A DNA stretch of 64,000 nucleotides, from contig JAQYUZ010000045.1 in NCBI GenBank assembly GCA_033819885.1, positions 62,001-126,000 on the forward strand. The letters are read 5' to 3'. Of this stretch, positions 35,267-46,647 are shown in pieces. Source of the stretch: Microbotryomycetes sp. JL201. Its lineage: Eukaryota > Basidiomycota > Microbotryomycetes. A program made the position numbers and the translations under genes. Numbering within the stretch: the first letter of the stretch is position 1; every line of letters starts with the position of its first letter. The notes under the pieces are model-generated. The model was not told where the DNA came from. It saw only the letters and a list, made by a program, of their open reading frames with translations, and made no database searches.

Positions 35267-35631
35267 GCGTCTCGCTCTTGAGGCGTGAAGTGGGGACGAC
35301 GAGCGACAGTAAAAGGGTTTCATGTTGGAAGTCTTTCTCAAGAGCTTGGATGCGTTGTCTACCAAGAAAGTGCGCGCGCGCGGAATATCCGATCGTCGGA
35401 GCTTTCTGTACTCTCTCTTTTGTTTCTTTCCTACGTGCTGTGTAGCGCGCCGCACATGCAGTCCTGCCTTGAGGCAACAATGCAACTATGACTTCTTTGC
35501 TTTTGCTCCACATTTGTGCCATTGTCGCGATTTCCTTAGTGAAAGGCATGGTTCGTGGTTGAACAGTCTATTGCCAAAAGCGAGATGGGATACACTACAC
35601 AAGAAAGCAGAGAACGAGGGAGAAAAGGTGT
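35267..35631. other. convergent intergenic 365 bp (3' ends of RPL37 and TIM23)
   Basis: Two genes end towards each other here, so the stretch should be 3' UTR from both sides. No ORF with family features is seen. Confidence 0.35.
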
Positions 35632-36575
35632 TCACAACAATTGCATTTTGAGAGCACTCCAACCGGCGGCACCGGCCGTCAGCAGTCCGGACGTGATGAC
35701 CATTGACTTCACGCCTGCCGTACACCGCCACAACGCGCCCGTTGCCGCTGCGGCAGCCATTGATCCATACACATCATGCTTGCCTCCCCTGTAGAGATCA
35801 AGTGTCGAATTGAAGCCGTTGTAGATGAGGGCGAGCACGCCTGCGTTATTGCCAGTGAAACTGCCTCGTCGCGTGACTTGATTCAAGACGTGGTTCCACC
35901 TCAATCTTCTAGAGATGCGACGAGCCTGCTGTTGAGCCGCCGATGCGGTAGAAGGTGATGCCGCTGAAGCGCCTTGTGAAGCGGTAGCTGAAGTCTTTTG
36001 GGCTGTCGCTGCAGCAGCAGCTTGCTCTGCGAACGCTTTCGCTTGAGAGCCGATGGCTGACGCGTTGGGGGCGGCGGTGGTGCCTGCTGTCGCCGTCTGT
36101 GCTAGTGTAGCACCTGCTGTTGCAGGGGTGTTACGCGGCATGATGTCTTTCCTTAGGCCTTCCCTCAAGCCCCAAACGCCACCGAGAGCAAGACCTATCA
36201 TTGACATAGCCGCATTAAATTCGTTAGCGAGAGCTGCGGATCCAGATATAGAGATTCGCATGTCCACTCACCTGCCAAGTAGGTGCTGCCTGTACCATAG
36301 CACAGCTCGTCGCCCCAGCCTCGGTTGGGCAAGACGGTGCGTCCGCCCTCGACGCCAGTCAATTTCTCGTCGTCAAGCAGCAAGTAGTCGAGGTCTTTGT
36401 TGTCGACGAGTCCTGCGAGCGGGTGAAGCGCTGCCGGGTCGACCGAGCTGGTGGCGCCGAGCACGGACGCGGCCGTTGGCGCATCCGGTTGAAACGCCGA
36501 GGATGACCCTTGACCGACCGTCTGGAACTTTGTGCGACCGAGAATGTCGTCGCTTGTCGGTGCTGTCGCTGCCAT
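35632..36575 (-). CDS. TIM23: mitochondrial inner membrane translocase subunit Tim23
   Basis: Exons: 36575-36272 and 36194-35632; 288 aa. Tim23 forms the presequence import channel. The acidic N-terminal part is soluble (SSAFQPDAPTAASVLG, LDYLLLDD). The membrane part shows the Tim17/22/23 pattern: CYGTGSTYLAGLALGGVWGLREG, then FTGNNAGVLALIYNGFNSTLD, KHDVYGSMAAAAATGALWR. Between helices 1 and 2 there is an Ala/Thr/Ser-rich insert of roughly 65 residues that I do not expect from other Tim23 proteins. An in-frame upstream ATG at 36668 exists, but Tim23 has no presequence and MAATAPTSDD at 36575 is the better start. Confidence 0.9.
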
Positions 36576-36960
36576 TGTCGGAATACTGCAGGGGCGAGAC
36601 AAGGAAACAGGCAGAAAAGTGACGCCGCGAAGGACAAGAGTGGTCAGCCGCGGAGCACTAAAGCTCAACAGAAGCTGGGATCACGCTTCGGCTCGAGGCC
36701 GTGTCGAGCGAAGGAAAGCGCGCCGATGGCGTGTTTCGCGGGGTTACACCCCAGCGTGACTCTCGTCGGCCGCCGTCGGACTCGTTGCCGATCGCAGCGT
36801 TCTCAGGACCGCTGAGCCGGCCAGCGCGCGTCCGCGCTCTACGATCAATGGCAGCCGCAATGCTTACATGTGGTGGCGGTGCAGAAGGTAGACGAGGTCA
36901 AAGCGACAAGCCGGCAACGCGAGCGTTTTGACTTTTTGACTTGCGCTCGCACCGGACGCC
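36576..36960. promoter_or_regulatory. divergent promoter region TIM23 / TFIIIA, 385 bp
   Basis: The two genes are read outward from here. There is no supported ORF beyond the possible upstream extension of TIM23 to 36668, and no motif that I can name. Confidence 0.3.
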
Positions 36961-38668
36961 ATGCTCGTGGCCAGGCCACTCGGCCAGCAGCAGCACTCGT
37001 TACATATGATTCCGACGCAGCCCACGTCGTCGACGAGCAGTCTCGTGCCTTGTCCGCCGTCGGCGTCCAAGCCGGCGAGCACGGGCCACTCGGCCATCAT
37101 CATCAACGGCCGCTTGACCCCGACCGCGCCACTGCCCACATCAGGAGGCAGGATTAAAAAGTTCAAGTGCACGTTTGATGGGTGCGACAAGGCGTACACA
37201 CGCCCCGTTCGCCTCGAGGAACACTTGCGCTCACACACCGGCGAGGTCAGTGTCGGCGTGCTCCAAAGTATCTTCTCACTTGCTGACAGCCCTAGTGAAT
37301 CAGCGTCCGTTCGCATGCTCACAATGCGACGCAAGCTTCCAGCGCGACTCGCACCTCAAGGCTCATCAACGCACGCACCTGCCAGCTTCTGCCAAGTCTT
37401 ACGAGTGTCAAGAGTGCGACAGAAAGTTTTGGACGGGCCAGCACCTACGAAAACACGTCGAAGTCATGCATCGGGGCAAGACTTACGATGTGAGTTGCGC
37501 ATCCACGCCACAACTAGCCATTGTTTGAACTGACAACTTGACCGGCGCCCGATCAGTGCTCCGAATGCGATGCCTCGTTTCGCAAGCATCATTTGCTTCG
37601 TGCACACGTCGCCGAAGTCCACTCTGCCCCAGGAACTCTTCCATTTAAATGCGAACACCCAGGCTGTGACCGCTCGTTCAAACAGCTTACCCACCTCAAG
37701 ACACATCTCAAGACACACGACCGTAAGCATGCACGCCAAGTCCAGTCTCTGCATACCAAAGAGCTCAACTTTTCTCCAATACAGTCGACCGTTACACGTG
37801 CGCTCACCCGGACTGTATCGAAAAACCTCTTGATTGTCGAAGGTTCGGAACGTGGTCTGCGTTGCAAAAACACGCCAAGGACGCCCACCCGCCCACATGT
37901 CCTCATGCAGAATGTCTAGGAAAAACATTCACGACGTCTCGTGGACTGAGGAAGCATCTCCAAGGCGTACATTCGGACGATCCAGGCAGTCGGCGACGAC
38001 GCCACCGGGGCAAGGTCGCATTGGACGCGACGGATATCGGGTTTCCGGGCGAAACGGAGGAGACAGCGCGCGAGACCGACTACTCTGCGCTAGATGGCGA
38101 CAGTGATCACGAGTTACGACCCCGAAAAAAACAGAAGCAGAAGGCGATCGATGCCCGGGTCTTCGAGGGAAACGAGGACATGCCACCCTTGCCGGAATTG
38201 CCTCCTTTGCCAGATTCTTTGCAAGCGGCAAACGGAGCTACCTCGGCTCTGCAACTCTTGACAGGCTTTGGCTATGCTCCTTCTCCGTCAAAGCCAGACT
38301 CGACTGGAACTCCTCAGCGCAAGTTCGCGTGTCCTTTCCCCTCAATAGTCACCCGCGGCCCTGCCAAAGTCATACAAAAGGCAGCGCCAATCCACACCGC
38401 CACTTCCATGCCTTCAACTCGACGCACGAGTCCGGTTGTCGAGGTTGTCGTGCCATCTTCATCCAGGTCTTCGCCCGGTACGCAATCGACCATGACCGAC
38501 GATAATGTGCAACACGAGACAACTGCGCCACAGCCTGTGAGCTGCGAGTACTGGTTCCATCGGTTGTACGACGTCGAACGTCATCTCAGATCGTGGCACA
38601 AGGTTGCGGTTTCGACGCAAGAGCTCAAAACCTGGTACAATCGCGCTACCGAAAATGAGCGTCTTTGA
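36961..38668 (+). CDS. transcription factor IIIA-like multi-zinc-finger protein
   Basis: Exons: 36961-37245, 37304-37489, 37557-37722, 37785-38668; 506 aa. TFIIIA binds the internal control region of 5S rRNA genes and the 5S RNA. Fingers in order: FKCTFDGCDKAYTRPVRLEEH, FACSQCDASFQRDSHLKAH, YECQECDRKFWTGQHLRKH, CSECDASFRKHHLLRAH, FKCEHPGCDRSFKQLTHLKTH, YTCAHPDC..WSALQKH, CPHAECLGKTFTTSRGLRKH. After an acidic/basic linker, the last finger seems split: FACPFPS lies before, and CEYWFHRLYDVERHLRSWH after, ~70 low-complexity residues. The finger spacing matches TFIIIA better than other C2H2 factors. The start is the first ATG of the frame. Confidence 0.82.
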
Positions 38669-38926
38669 CAATTTATACACGTTTGTCAGTCGTCATTGAC
38701 CCTCAATTGTTTTTTTGAAACCATTCTGCTTGATCTCGGGCCTGTTGCTTGTGATTCATTTATTCGTTGTGCAATGTCAATCTTGCTCTGTACCGTGATA
38801 TTGTGGAACGAGCCCGTGCTGCATATTGCACACAATGTTTTCTAAGCCGGTACCTAACGTTGCATCGGATGGGAAAAGAGAGGAGGATGCTCAAAGGAAC
38901 AAGCAAGCACCTCTATCAAGTAAATT

Positions 38927-40732
38927 CTAAGCAGTCAAACCTGCCCTTGAACCAAAGCTCCTGACCAACAACGTTCCGGTCGCTTCTGACAAACTGTTTG
39001 CTGCGCCTTCAACTCCACCCAGAGCCAACATGGTCTCCAATCTGTTTGGCTCTTGCAGAGCCAACTCTTCGGGCAAAGGAGGCAGCGGCGTCAAGCCGTC
39101 TTTGACGCGTTGTTCATTTTCTGCTCGTCTGCGTTGAACGGCCGGGTTTGACTCGACTTTGGCACGGTCGCGGGCAAGTTGTCGCGACTGGAAAGACAAG
39201 GTTGACAAGTGTTGAGAATGAGTGTCGAGAGCGGTCAACAAGGCGTTGATCGGGGCCGTCAGAGGGGCCGGGATCGCGGTCGAAGTGGCAGACGTCGGCA
39301 AAGACAAGGTCGCGAACGAGGCGCTCGGGTCAAGTGGTGAAGGCGCTGTGGCGCCAACACCAGCGACCGAAGTCGACGGCGACGGCGACGAGACCGTCGA
39401 CAAGAACGCTGTCAAGAGCGGCGACGAGCGGACAGTGACCGGCACTTCCTCAAGAATGTTGGAAGATACAACTCCATGCTCGATCAAGCTGTCGACGATG
39501 CTTTAGCATTGGGGTTGTTCCATATGAAGTCACCTGAGTGGACTCACTTTTGCGTATCAAACTTGCCGGCGCGGTAAGCGTCGACAAAGTTTGGCGCAAG
39601 TCGATATGCCCGAAGGCCGACATGGCCTTGCGCAGCACTGGCAATATCTGCGCGAGCAACGGCGATCAGTGTTAGCCTGAGGATTTGGTGATACTCGAAG
39701 AACGCACCGTAGACGAGAGCAATGCCCTTTCCGTGCTTGACGCCGGTTCCTGATGGCAAAGCTGGCTTTGACGAGCTCGTTCGTCCGACAGGTGCCGCCT
39801 TTGACAGGCTTCCGATTCCGCCTCCAGTCAGCTGGGCGCCGATAAGGGCGTCGACGAAACCGCCAATGGCAAGTTGCTGGCCGTTGTTGGCCGAGGTGTA
39901 GAAACCGACGAGGGATGCATCGGCGTTCAGGTCGGCCAGCCGCGGCAGGAACTGCGAAGTGTACTTGTTGGCTGTGGGCATGGCGAGCGCAAGCGAGGCT
40001 CTTTGTGGTCAGCAAGTCACCAAATGGCGCAAGGTTGGATCGACGGGGAACTTGCCAGCCTTTGATCCCCTCTGCTCGCTGTGCTCGTCACCTGTAGCGC
40101 CGCCAAGGCTGCCTGCAGGAAGTGCAAAGGAGTTTGAAACGTCCAAAACGCCGTTGGTATCAATGCCGAGCAATTGACCAACGGCAGGCGCAAAAGTTGC
40201 GGTCGCGTTCGAGGTGCCCGCGGGTGCTGGCACGACGACATGAGATTCGCGCGCGTGCTTGATGATCTTCATCAAAGCCTGCACACAGGGACGTATCGAG
40301 GATCAGTCTAGGCAATCACCTCGTATTTGAGCAAGTGTATGGCCGCTGGGTGATGAATGCATCCCGATCTTGCACAAGTCACTGCAGTGCACCGTCTGGG
40401 ACCTAGCTTTACGATTTGATAGGTGTTGCGAGGCAATGTAGAGCAAACAAAGGTGCAGTCGCCCGGTTGGCGACGCGTTCGGGCGCAGCGAGTCGAGTGC
40501 GCGAGTGTCGTGCGAGGTATCGCACGAGGAGCACTCGAGGCACGGAAGCGAAAAAGTGATTCAAGCGTTGACTGACCAGTCCATCGACGCGCACGCTGTC
40601 TACACGCGTCTCCTCGAGACCCTGCTCGATCCGAGCTTTCTGCTTTGCGCTCTCCTTCTTTTGCTGCGGCTGCTCGGGCTCTTGAGGCACAGCAGGTGCC
40701 GCGATATCGGCCAACCGCTTGCCTGGAATCAT
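38927..40732 (-). CDS. translation initiation factor eIF3 subunit h (MPN domain)
   Basis: Exons: 40732-40577, 40278-40092, 39998-39548, 39488-38927; 451 aa. eIF3h is a scaffold subunit with an MPN fold lacking the catalytic JAMM metal site, and none is visible here. The domain starts VDSVRVDGLALMKIIKHARES and continues GQLLGIDTNGVLDVSNSFALP, LVGFYTSANNGQQLA, LVYGAFFEYHQILRLTLIA, LRAYRLAPNFVDAYRAGKFD and EHGVVSSNILEEVPV. The C-terminal half holds a Ser/Pro/Ala-rich stretch and then a coiled segment. At 451 aa it is about 100 longer than the usual ~350, from an N-terminal charged leader and the low-complexity insert. Confidence 0.86.
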
Positions 40733-40980
40733 TCTGTTGGGCGTGCGGAACGAACGAAAGGCGGTCCGAGCGTCGCGCGCGCGCGCGTGTGCGCCGTTCG
40801 CGATCCTTTTAATTCGGATTAGCTTTAGGTGCTAATGGCAATTCACCGCTCGCCGATCCATCTGCGAAAGCTCGCACACGACCCGTTCACACACCGCTAC
40901 CTCGCAAGCACAGCTCGGCAGCCCTCTCAAGGTTGCATTTGAGCCTTTGAGCGCGTGTGGGGCCGTGCGTGTGCGCCACG

Positions 40981-42797
40981 ATGCTCAAGGACACGGTCAA
41001 GCACTGTCAGTCGCGCGTGCGGTTTCGTATGGACAGGAACATGACCTCAGCCTGACAATATGCATCGGCTTGCCTTGGATACAGATGAGGACATGATCTT
41101 GAAATCGACGACCCGAGTGTCGACGATCGAGTCGTCGTTGCGGTCGCTCACTTGGATCTTGCCCGGTAAGCCATCGTAGCCGGGCGCCACCTCGGCACAC
41201 TCACACACCTCGCTCACGCCGGTCGGTCATTGCGCAGGCCGTTTCCAAGACAGTGAGATCGCGTCTGAAGCACGTGAGTTTCTCGCCCAATTACCATCTA
41301 TCCGTCCGCCACAGGCTCGTCCGCCACAGGCTCGTCCGCCACAGGCTCGTCCGCCCCTGGACTCGTCGAGGCCCCCGCGCTCGGGCCACAAGCTGGTGCA
41401 GGCCACTCTGCTTATTTCTGCTGGCGGTGCTGACTCGCGAGCCGTTGCGCAGTCTATGCCTTGCTCAATATTCTCGGCGTCTACCACGACTCGATCGTGC
41501 TGCGGACAGTGTCCGTCTTGCCGCCACCCGTCAGGCCGCCCTCGTCCTCGCATGCGCGCTACACCCGCCACTTTGTGCAGACATCATCAACCTACAAGAA
41601 CGTCGCGCGCTCCCTGACTGTGCTCGGCTACACGGAACTGCTCATCGAAATGACCGTACGCAAACGACTTGGCAAAGACAAGGCCGAACAGACCGTGATC
41701 GGCATCGAGGCCGTCAAAGCCTTGCTCAGGCTCTTGCTCCTGCGCACGACAGGAGGACGACCACTCGTCAACCCACCGATATCCGAACGCGAATTCGATC
41801 CGAGCGTGCTCGAGCTGCACAAGCCGCACCTCGTCGACTCGTCCTCGAGCTCGCTTGGGAAGAAATTGTCGTTCGAACCAACTGGGTCCAACCCCCGATC
41901 GGCTGCAGATGTTTTGCTGAGAAGAGACGGTGAACATGCGGTGGACGGTCTAGCCGACAGAGAAGAGGACGTGCACAAAGAATACTGGACGGGCGCGCGC
42001 ACAGGGTTTGCAAGGCACACGATCGCCAGCTTGAGAGGACCGGACGATGTCCAGCCAGGAGATGCCACGTCTTTGTTCAACAGTGGTGGGCGCGCTGGAG
42101 ATGGCAAACAAGCGATTAAAGAGTACCTGGCCAGGCGTGTCTTGACGGTCGAAGACGTCAAACGGCCGCAGGACCTCGTCTCGAAAGCTCGTGGATTGAA
42201 AGCGGCCGCAGAGGTCATTTGGATCCTGAGACCTCTTGTGTATGGTGAGCCAAATCTGTGCTGCTCTTTTGCTTGGTCCTATGAACGCTGACACGTTTCT
42301 CGACGATCTTGAAAGTTGTCGCCATGCGCAAATACGGCCGACGACATACATTGCCGTACCTCTTGTCGCTCGCGCTCGAATACCTCGCGTACACTATCCG
42401 GTCAAAGTCCAATCAGAAGCTGTTTGTCGACAAAGCAACCGGTCCGATGCTGCCAGGGTCGCCAAGCGAGCTCGAAAAGCAAGAGACCAAGAAGCGAGCT
42501 CGCGCGTTCTGGTGGTACATGCTTCGCGGTCCTCTTTGGGAAAGTTGGACAAAGTAAGCTATGTTTCTGTTCACAGACAATGCAGCTTTGTTCTGACGGA
42601 ATAATTTGCTTTGCGCGCAGACCAAGATTGGAAGGGTTGTCGAGCAAGTTCCAAGACAAGCCGTTGATTGGCATCGTTTCGACTTTGATCAAAGACTATA
42701 TCCCTCTCGTTGACGATTATTACTTCTGTCAGTGCTCTTCTGCGCAGTTTCTTTGCGGCGGAAAGGTTGACCTCTTGTGTTTGCAGACACGTCTTGA
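40981..42797 (+). CDS. PEX16: peroxisomal membrane biogenesis protein PEX16
   Basis: Exons: 40981-41005, 41085-41165, 41238-41273, 41453-42244, 42316-42553, 42621-42727, 42787-42797; 429 aa. Pex16 inserts or recruits peroxisomal membrane proteins at the ER/peroxisome. It begins MLKDTVKHYEDMILKSTTR, then STIESSLRSLTWILPGRFQDSE, LYALLNILGVYHDSI, YTELLIEMTVRKRLG, VIWILRPLVYVVAMRKYG and LPYLLSLALEYLAYTIRSK. A low-complexity insert lies between ~180 and 250. The last exon is 11 nt and adds only Tyr-Thr-Ser. The third intron carries a 15-bp minisatellite, and the acceptor at 42315 is GAAAG. Confidence 0.87.
41303..41355. repeat. 15-bp tandem repeat, 3.5 copies, in PEX16 intron 3
   Basis: The unit CGTCCGCCACAGGCT is repeated perfectly three times, with a partial fourth copy. 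Each unit contains CCACAG|G, which looks like a 3' splice site, and the unit length of 15 bp would keep frame. Confidence 0.9.
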
Positions 42798-43149
42798 AGT
42801 TGCGGCAAATGGTTCCGGATGCGAAAGACTCGATTTGTAGCTTTTCCCCGCGATGGTTGTAAAATTATGCTGTCTGTGCTTGTGCTTGTGCGCCTGGCGC
42901 GTAACCCGTTTCACTCGAACGAGCCCGATTGCATACTCGGCCCCAGAGCGGTTGGCGCGAATCGGCGGCACATACGATTGTAGAGACGGCCTACGCGCGG
43001 GTTGCACGTCGTCGGAGCCCCCTCGCCGGTGACGGCCTCGGCTCTCGTTCCGCCTCGGCGTCTGCTTGGACAGCCTAGCGCTGACGAGCACCGACAGGCA
43101 GCCTGGCTGCATCAGAGTTGTCTCAAAAACGCTGACTTGACGCGCAAAC
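42798..43149. promoter_or_regulatory. intergenic 352 bp between PEX16 and KEI1
   Basis: It holds the PEX16 3' UTR and KEI1 promoter, both rightward. No feature can be supported. Confidence 0.3.
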
Positions 43150-44477
43150 ATGGTCACGATGGGCCGCATCAGCATGAAGACCCCGCCAATGTTGACAAAC
43201 TTCTTAGGCCTCGATCTCAAGCTAGGTGCGTTACGAACGCCTTCTTGACTGTGCAAACCATATCAAGTAGAACAAGACAAGCTCGAAGTGCAATGTGCGC
43301 TGACGCGTCGGATGACGATTGGGCCCAGGCGCGAGCATCATCTCGCTCTTTGGCCTGCTCAACAAGGTCGCGGGCGTCTACGGCATGATGGCAGTCATCA
43401 CAGGTGGAACCGTAGCCCAATTAACCATGTACATATACTCGCTCGCGACGCTCTTCGTTTTCATCTGGGGCTTCAAAAGTATCGCCGAGGTCAGTTTATG
43501 CTTTAGAAATGGCATGAGCTCTGATGCATAGATGCTCAATTGAACAACGCATCAACAGGAGAATGGCCCTCGGTCATTGATGTACGCGCACCTGTTCGCA
43601 CTCGACCATCTCGTCGGCACAATCTATACGACCCTGTTCGCCGTCGTCTGGTACGTATACGTGCCACATGATGGCCGACGAGTCGCCAACTCAGACGCAC
43701 AAAAGCAAATGATGGGAGACATTGACGGAACGATGATGGGTCTCAACGATGAAGAGCGAGCGGCCGCTGCTCAGGCCGTTTGGAAGAGCGAGAGAGGATT
43801 CGCGGCCGCCGTTTTGCTTGCGGGGTGGTTCATCAAAGTGAGACACTTTCTGTGCCTACCAACTTGAGTCTCTCGCGCAACTATGACTGAATTCGCTCGG
43901 TACTCTCTCCTCTCTTGCTTTGTCGCAGATCTACTTTATCTTTGTCTTGTACTCGTTCGCGATGCACCTGAGGCGCAACACTTACCACGCACTTCCCAAG
44001 ACACGACCAAGAGGACCGTCATTTATCAATTCGTATGCGTACAATCCTCCGCCGCGTTTGCAACGGTACCCTTCGCGCAGTGGCGAGCCTCGTTACTCTC
44101 ATTTGCGAGGGACTTCGGGCAATACCAGCATCGGTACCGACACGACTTTGGCAGAAACATTGTGGGAAGGTGACGAGACTTCTGCCACTTTGGCGACGAC
44201 TGCCGTCGGCACGGCACCTTCAGTCACTCGAGTTCGATCAAACAGTGGCGCGGCGGCGACAGCCGCGACGGCGGCTTCGCTCATCGCAGACAGTAGGGCA
44301 AGTTTGTCAACGCCTGTTGGTGGTATCAGCTCGTCGAAATCGCCTGCACCGAGGAGTCCGGGACCGGGCGAATCGAAGCCTTTGGCAAAAGGAACAGGTT
44401 TGACAAGGAGTCTGAGTGGAGGTGTACTGCAAAGGTCAGACTCGATCGGTGCAGTCAACGCAGGTGGTGTTTCCTGA
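43150..44477 (+). CDS. KEI1: inositol phosphorylceramide synthase regulatory subunit Kei1-like
   Basis: Exons: 43150-43225, 43329-43489, 43559-43837, 43929-44477; 354 aa. Kei1 is the Golgi partner of Aur1 in fungal complex sphingolipid synthesis. The N-terminal ~200 residues hold four hydrophobic helices: FLGLDLKLGASIISLFGLLNK, VAGVYGMMAVITGG, YIYSLATLFVFIWG, HLVGTIYTTLFAVVWYVYV, and LLAGWFIKIYFIFVLYSFA. The motif FGLLNKVAGVYG and the Leu-Asp-Leu-Lys start are what I recognise of the family. The remaining ~130 residues are Ser/Thr/Ala-rich and disordered, longer than in yeast. The assignment rests on pattern memory, so moderate confidence. Confidence 0.72.
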
Positions 44478-44639
44478 GATTCGCACAAGGTTAATTCGTT
44501 TTTGCACGTGCATCTGCACTTTGTCGTAATGTCATCTTTAATTGTACATCAGTGTCGAACTCTGTTGCAGGATTCGTACGACAAAAGACCTGAAAACAAT
44601 AACGAGAACGAAAACGAGCCAAAATGTACAAACTAGGAA

Positions 44640-46234
44640 TCAATCTCGCGACCGACCGGCAAGGAACCTGCGAACGGTCACTTCTCTCATTTCAAACTTT
44701 GCAATCGCTTGAGCGGGATGCATTGCGATCCATCCAGGTTCGGGTAAAGATGACATTGGTGGAATCAAGACGTGCAGCAAAACAAGTGTCTGCGCGAATG
44801 AGGAAAAGAAAAAAAAGAAAAAAAAAAAAGTGTGGAAAACGTCAGTTCATGCGTTTCGGATCTGCAGGAATCAGCTGGACTACATACTTTTTTCACTCCC
44901 GCACATACTCGATTAATTGTGTGAAACCAGCGCCAACTGTCTCGTCGCTCGCCTTCGCCGAGCATGTCGCTGACGAAAGTCGATCTGAACGGGTTCGTAG
45001 CCTTGTCGCTTGGATCGACATAATTCGGTACGACCACTACGGAGAACCTGGAAAAGAATAGAGTTGTCAGTGTCAGAGGGACAGGCTCTTGAAGCGCAAT
45101 TGACTGAAGGTGGACTTGCTCTGCGTGACCTCCAACGGGACCACCGGGTCCGTACAAGACCCAATCAGAGCAGAATTTAACGCCAGACCTTGTGACCCAT
45201 CCCATTGATCTGAAATGGTGGTACACGGCATAGTTGAGGAGGAAAGGAGAGTCGAAGCGGTTGAACCGCGGGTCCACCTTCAAAGCAAGTTGCATGGGCA
45301 GCGATGGGCTCGCGTCATGCGCCAGAAGGGCCATATCATGAAGGAAAGTCTGCCATGCTGTGAGGATTGACCATGTTTTATCGGATACGCCAGTTTGATT
45401 CTCTGAGGCGTCGAGAGGCGACCCCTGTTTGAGGTCTATGCACCCGACGGCGAAGAGTAGAAAGAAAGCTTCTTCTGGCTGCAGTTGAAGATGCTCTGCC
45501 TCGAGATGCCATGCCGGTGGCCGCTCTTCTGGCTCGAACGCCGGGGTCGCGGGTTCGTCGGCGTCAGGTGGCGAGTCTTCGTTGGCTGACCCTTGCGCAA
45601 GCGCACCACCCGATTTTGCTACATGTGCCATGCCATCGACCATGCTTGGTTCTTGGCTGTGCACAGGCAAGCCTGACGCCGCCGCTGCCGCCAGTTTCTC
45701 TGCCTCGCGCTCTTTCTGTTTGACAAGCTTTTCCAGTTTGCGCTCTTTTCGCCTGATAGCGGTGTACTCTTCGGAAGTGAGGTCTGCACGTGCTTTCAGC
45801 GTCAGCCTGCGTCTCGAACGCTCTTACAACAGCGACGGACCCTGCTCCTTGCCTTCGAGCAAGGCAATCTTGTTTTGGACGCGCCTCTGCCAGCTCGGTT
45901 CGCTCCTGCTAAGTGTGCCTTTACCAAAAAAACCTCTGCGCCAGAGCAGCATCATGTCGTCCGGACGAGAGACCCACACAGTCTGCGTCAACTCGTCGTA
46001 CACGGCGTCCACGCGCGGCGGTGACAGGGACAGAAAGGGCACAGTCGACAGTAACGAAGTGACAAAGGATGGTATCGTCGGATTCAATGACGGTGGCGTG
46101 AGTGGCAGCAAGTTGGCATAGATTGAAGGCCCGCCGCGTATTCGCTTCCTGCTCGCCTGTAGGTTCTCCGGACGCGTACCACCAGGCGCCGCTGCATGCT
46201 GCGCCTGCGCTGGCGGAGGCGCTACTTGTGCCAT
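44640..46234 (-). CDS. SEN2: tRNA-splicing endonuclease catalytic subunit Sen2
   Basis: Exons: 46234-45841, 45783-45120, 45047-44888, 44789-44640; 455 aa. Sen2 cuts the 5' splice site of pre-tRNAs. The N-terminal block NLLPLTPPSLNPTIPSFV and DELTQTVWVSRPDDMMLLW is followed by a charged coiled region (AIRRKERKLEKLVKQKERE). The nuclease fold follows: YAVYHHFRSMGWVTRSGVKF, DWVLYGPGGPVGGHAEFSVVVVP, WFHTINRVCAGVKKTLVLLHV. The catalytic Tyr, His (GGHAEF) and Lys (GVKK) are present. The second intron (45119-45048) has a GCAAGT donor, and removing it restores HAEFSV. The last intron ends in an exceptionally long T-rich tract (plus-strand A run near 44810-44830). Confidence 0.88.
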
Positions 46235-46647
46235 AAAGGTGACAAGGACGCAAAGATAAACCAGGCGACTTTTGAGATTGCTGAAACAGCAAGACATGGT
46301 GCAACAGATTGTCTGGCAAGCATTTGAGACTGTCTCAGCATACTCTAATGCTTTGCTCTGCACTGTGTCTTGCGTGATGACCCAGACTCGTAAAGCTTGA
46401 TGTTGTCAAACGCTCAGGCCTCTATCCGCTCACCCTCCCGCGCTCCCATATCAAATCGCACCATCAATTTGCGCCTGCCACAGGCAGATCTGCGCGCCAT
46501 GTCCAGCGCGACTCCGTTATCGAGTGAGTGCACAGTCGAACACGGCGAGGGTGTACAATCGCGCGTCGAGGCGCGTGCGCATTCACGTTGGTTGACTGAC
46601 ACACCGATAACGCACGCGCTGCAGCCGCCGAGAGGAGACGGCTCGAG
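46235..46647. promoter_or_regulatory. divergent promoter region SEN2 / dynein intermediate chain, 413 bp
   Basis: The genes are read outward. In-frame ATG codons upstream of the chosen SEN2 start exist (up to about 46363), so part of this could be 5' coding sequence or leader. No named motif seen. Confidence 0.3.

Noticed and set aside
41227-41571. minus-strand ORF with a Gly-Arg-Ala-Cys-Gly repeat
   Set aside because: It is the antisense reading of the PEX16 intron minisatellite.
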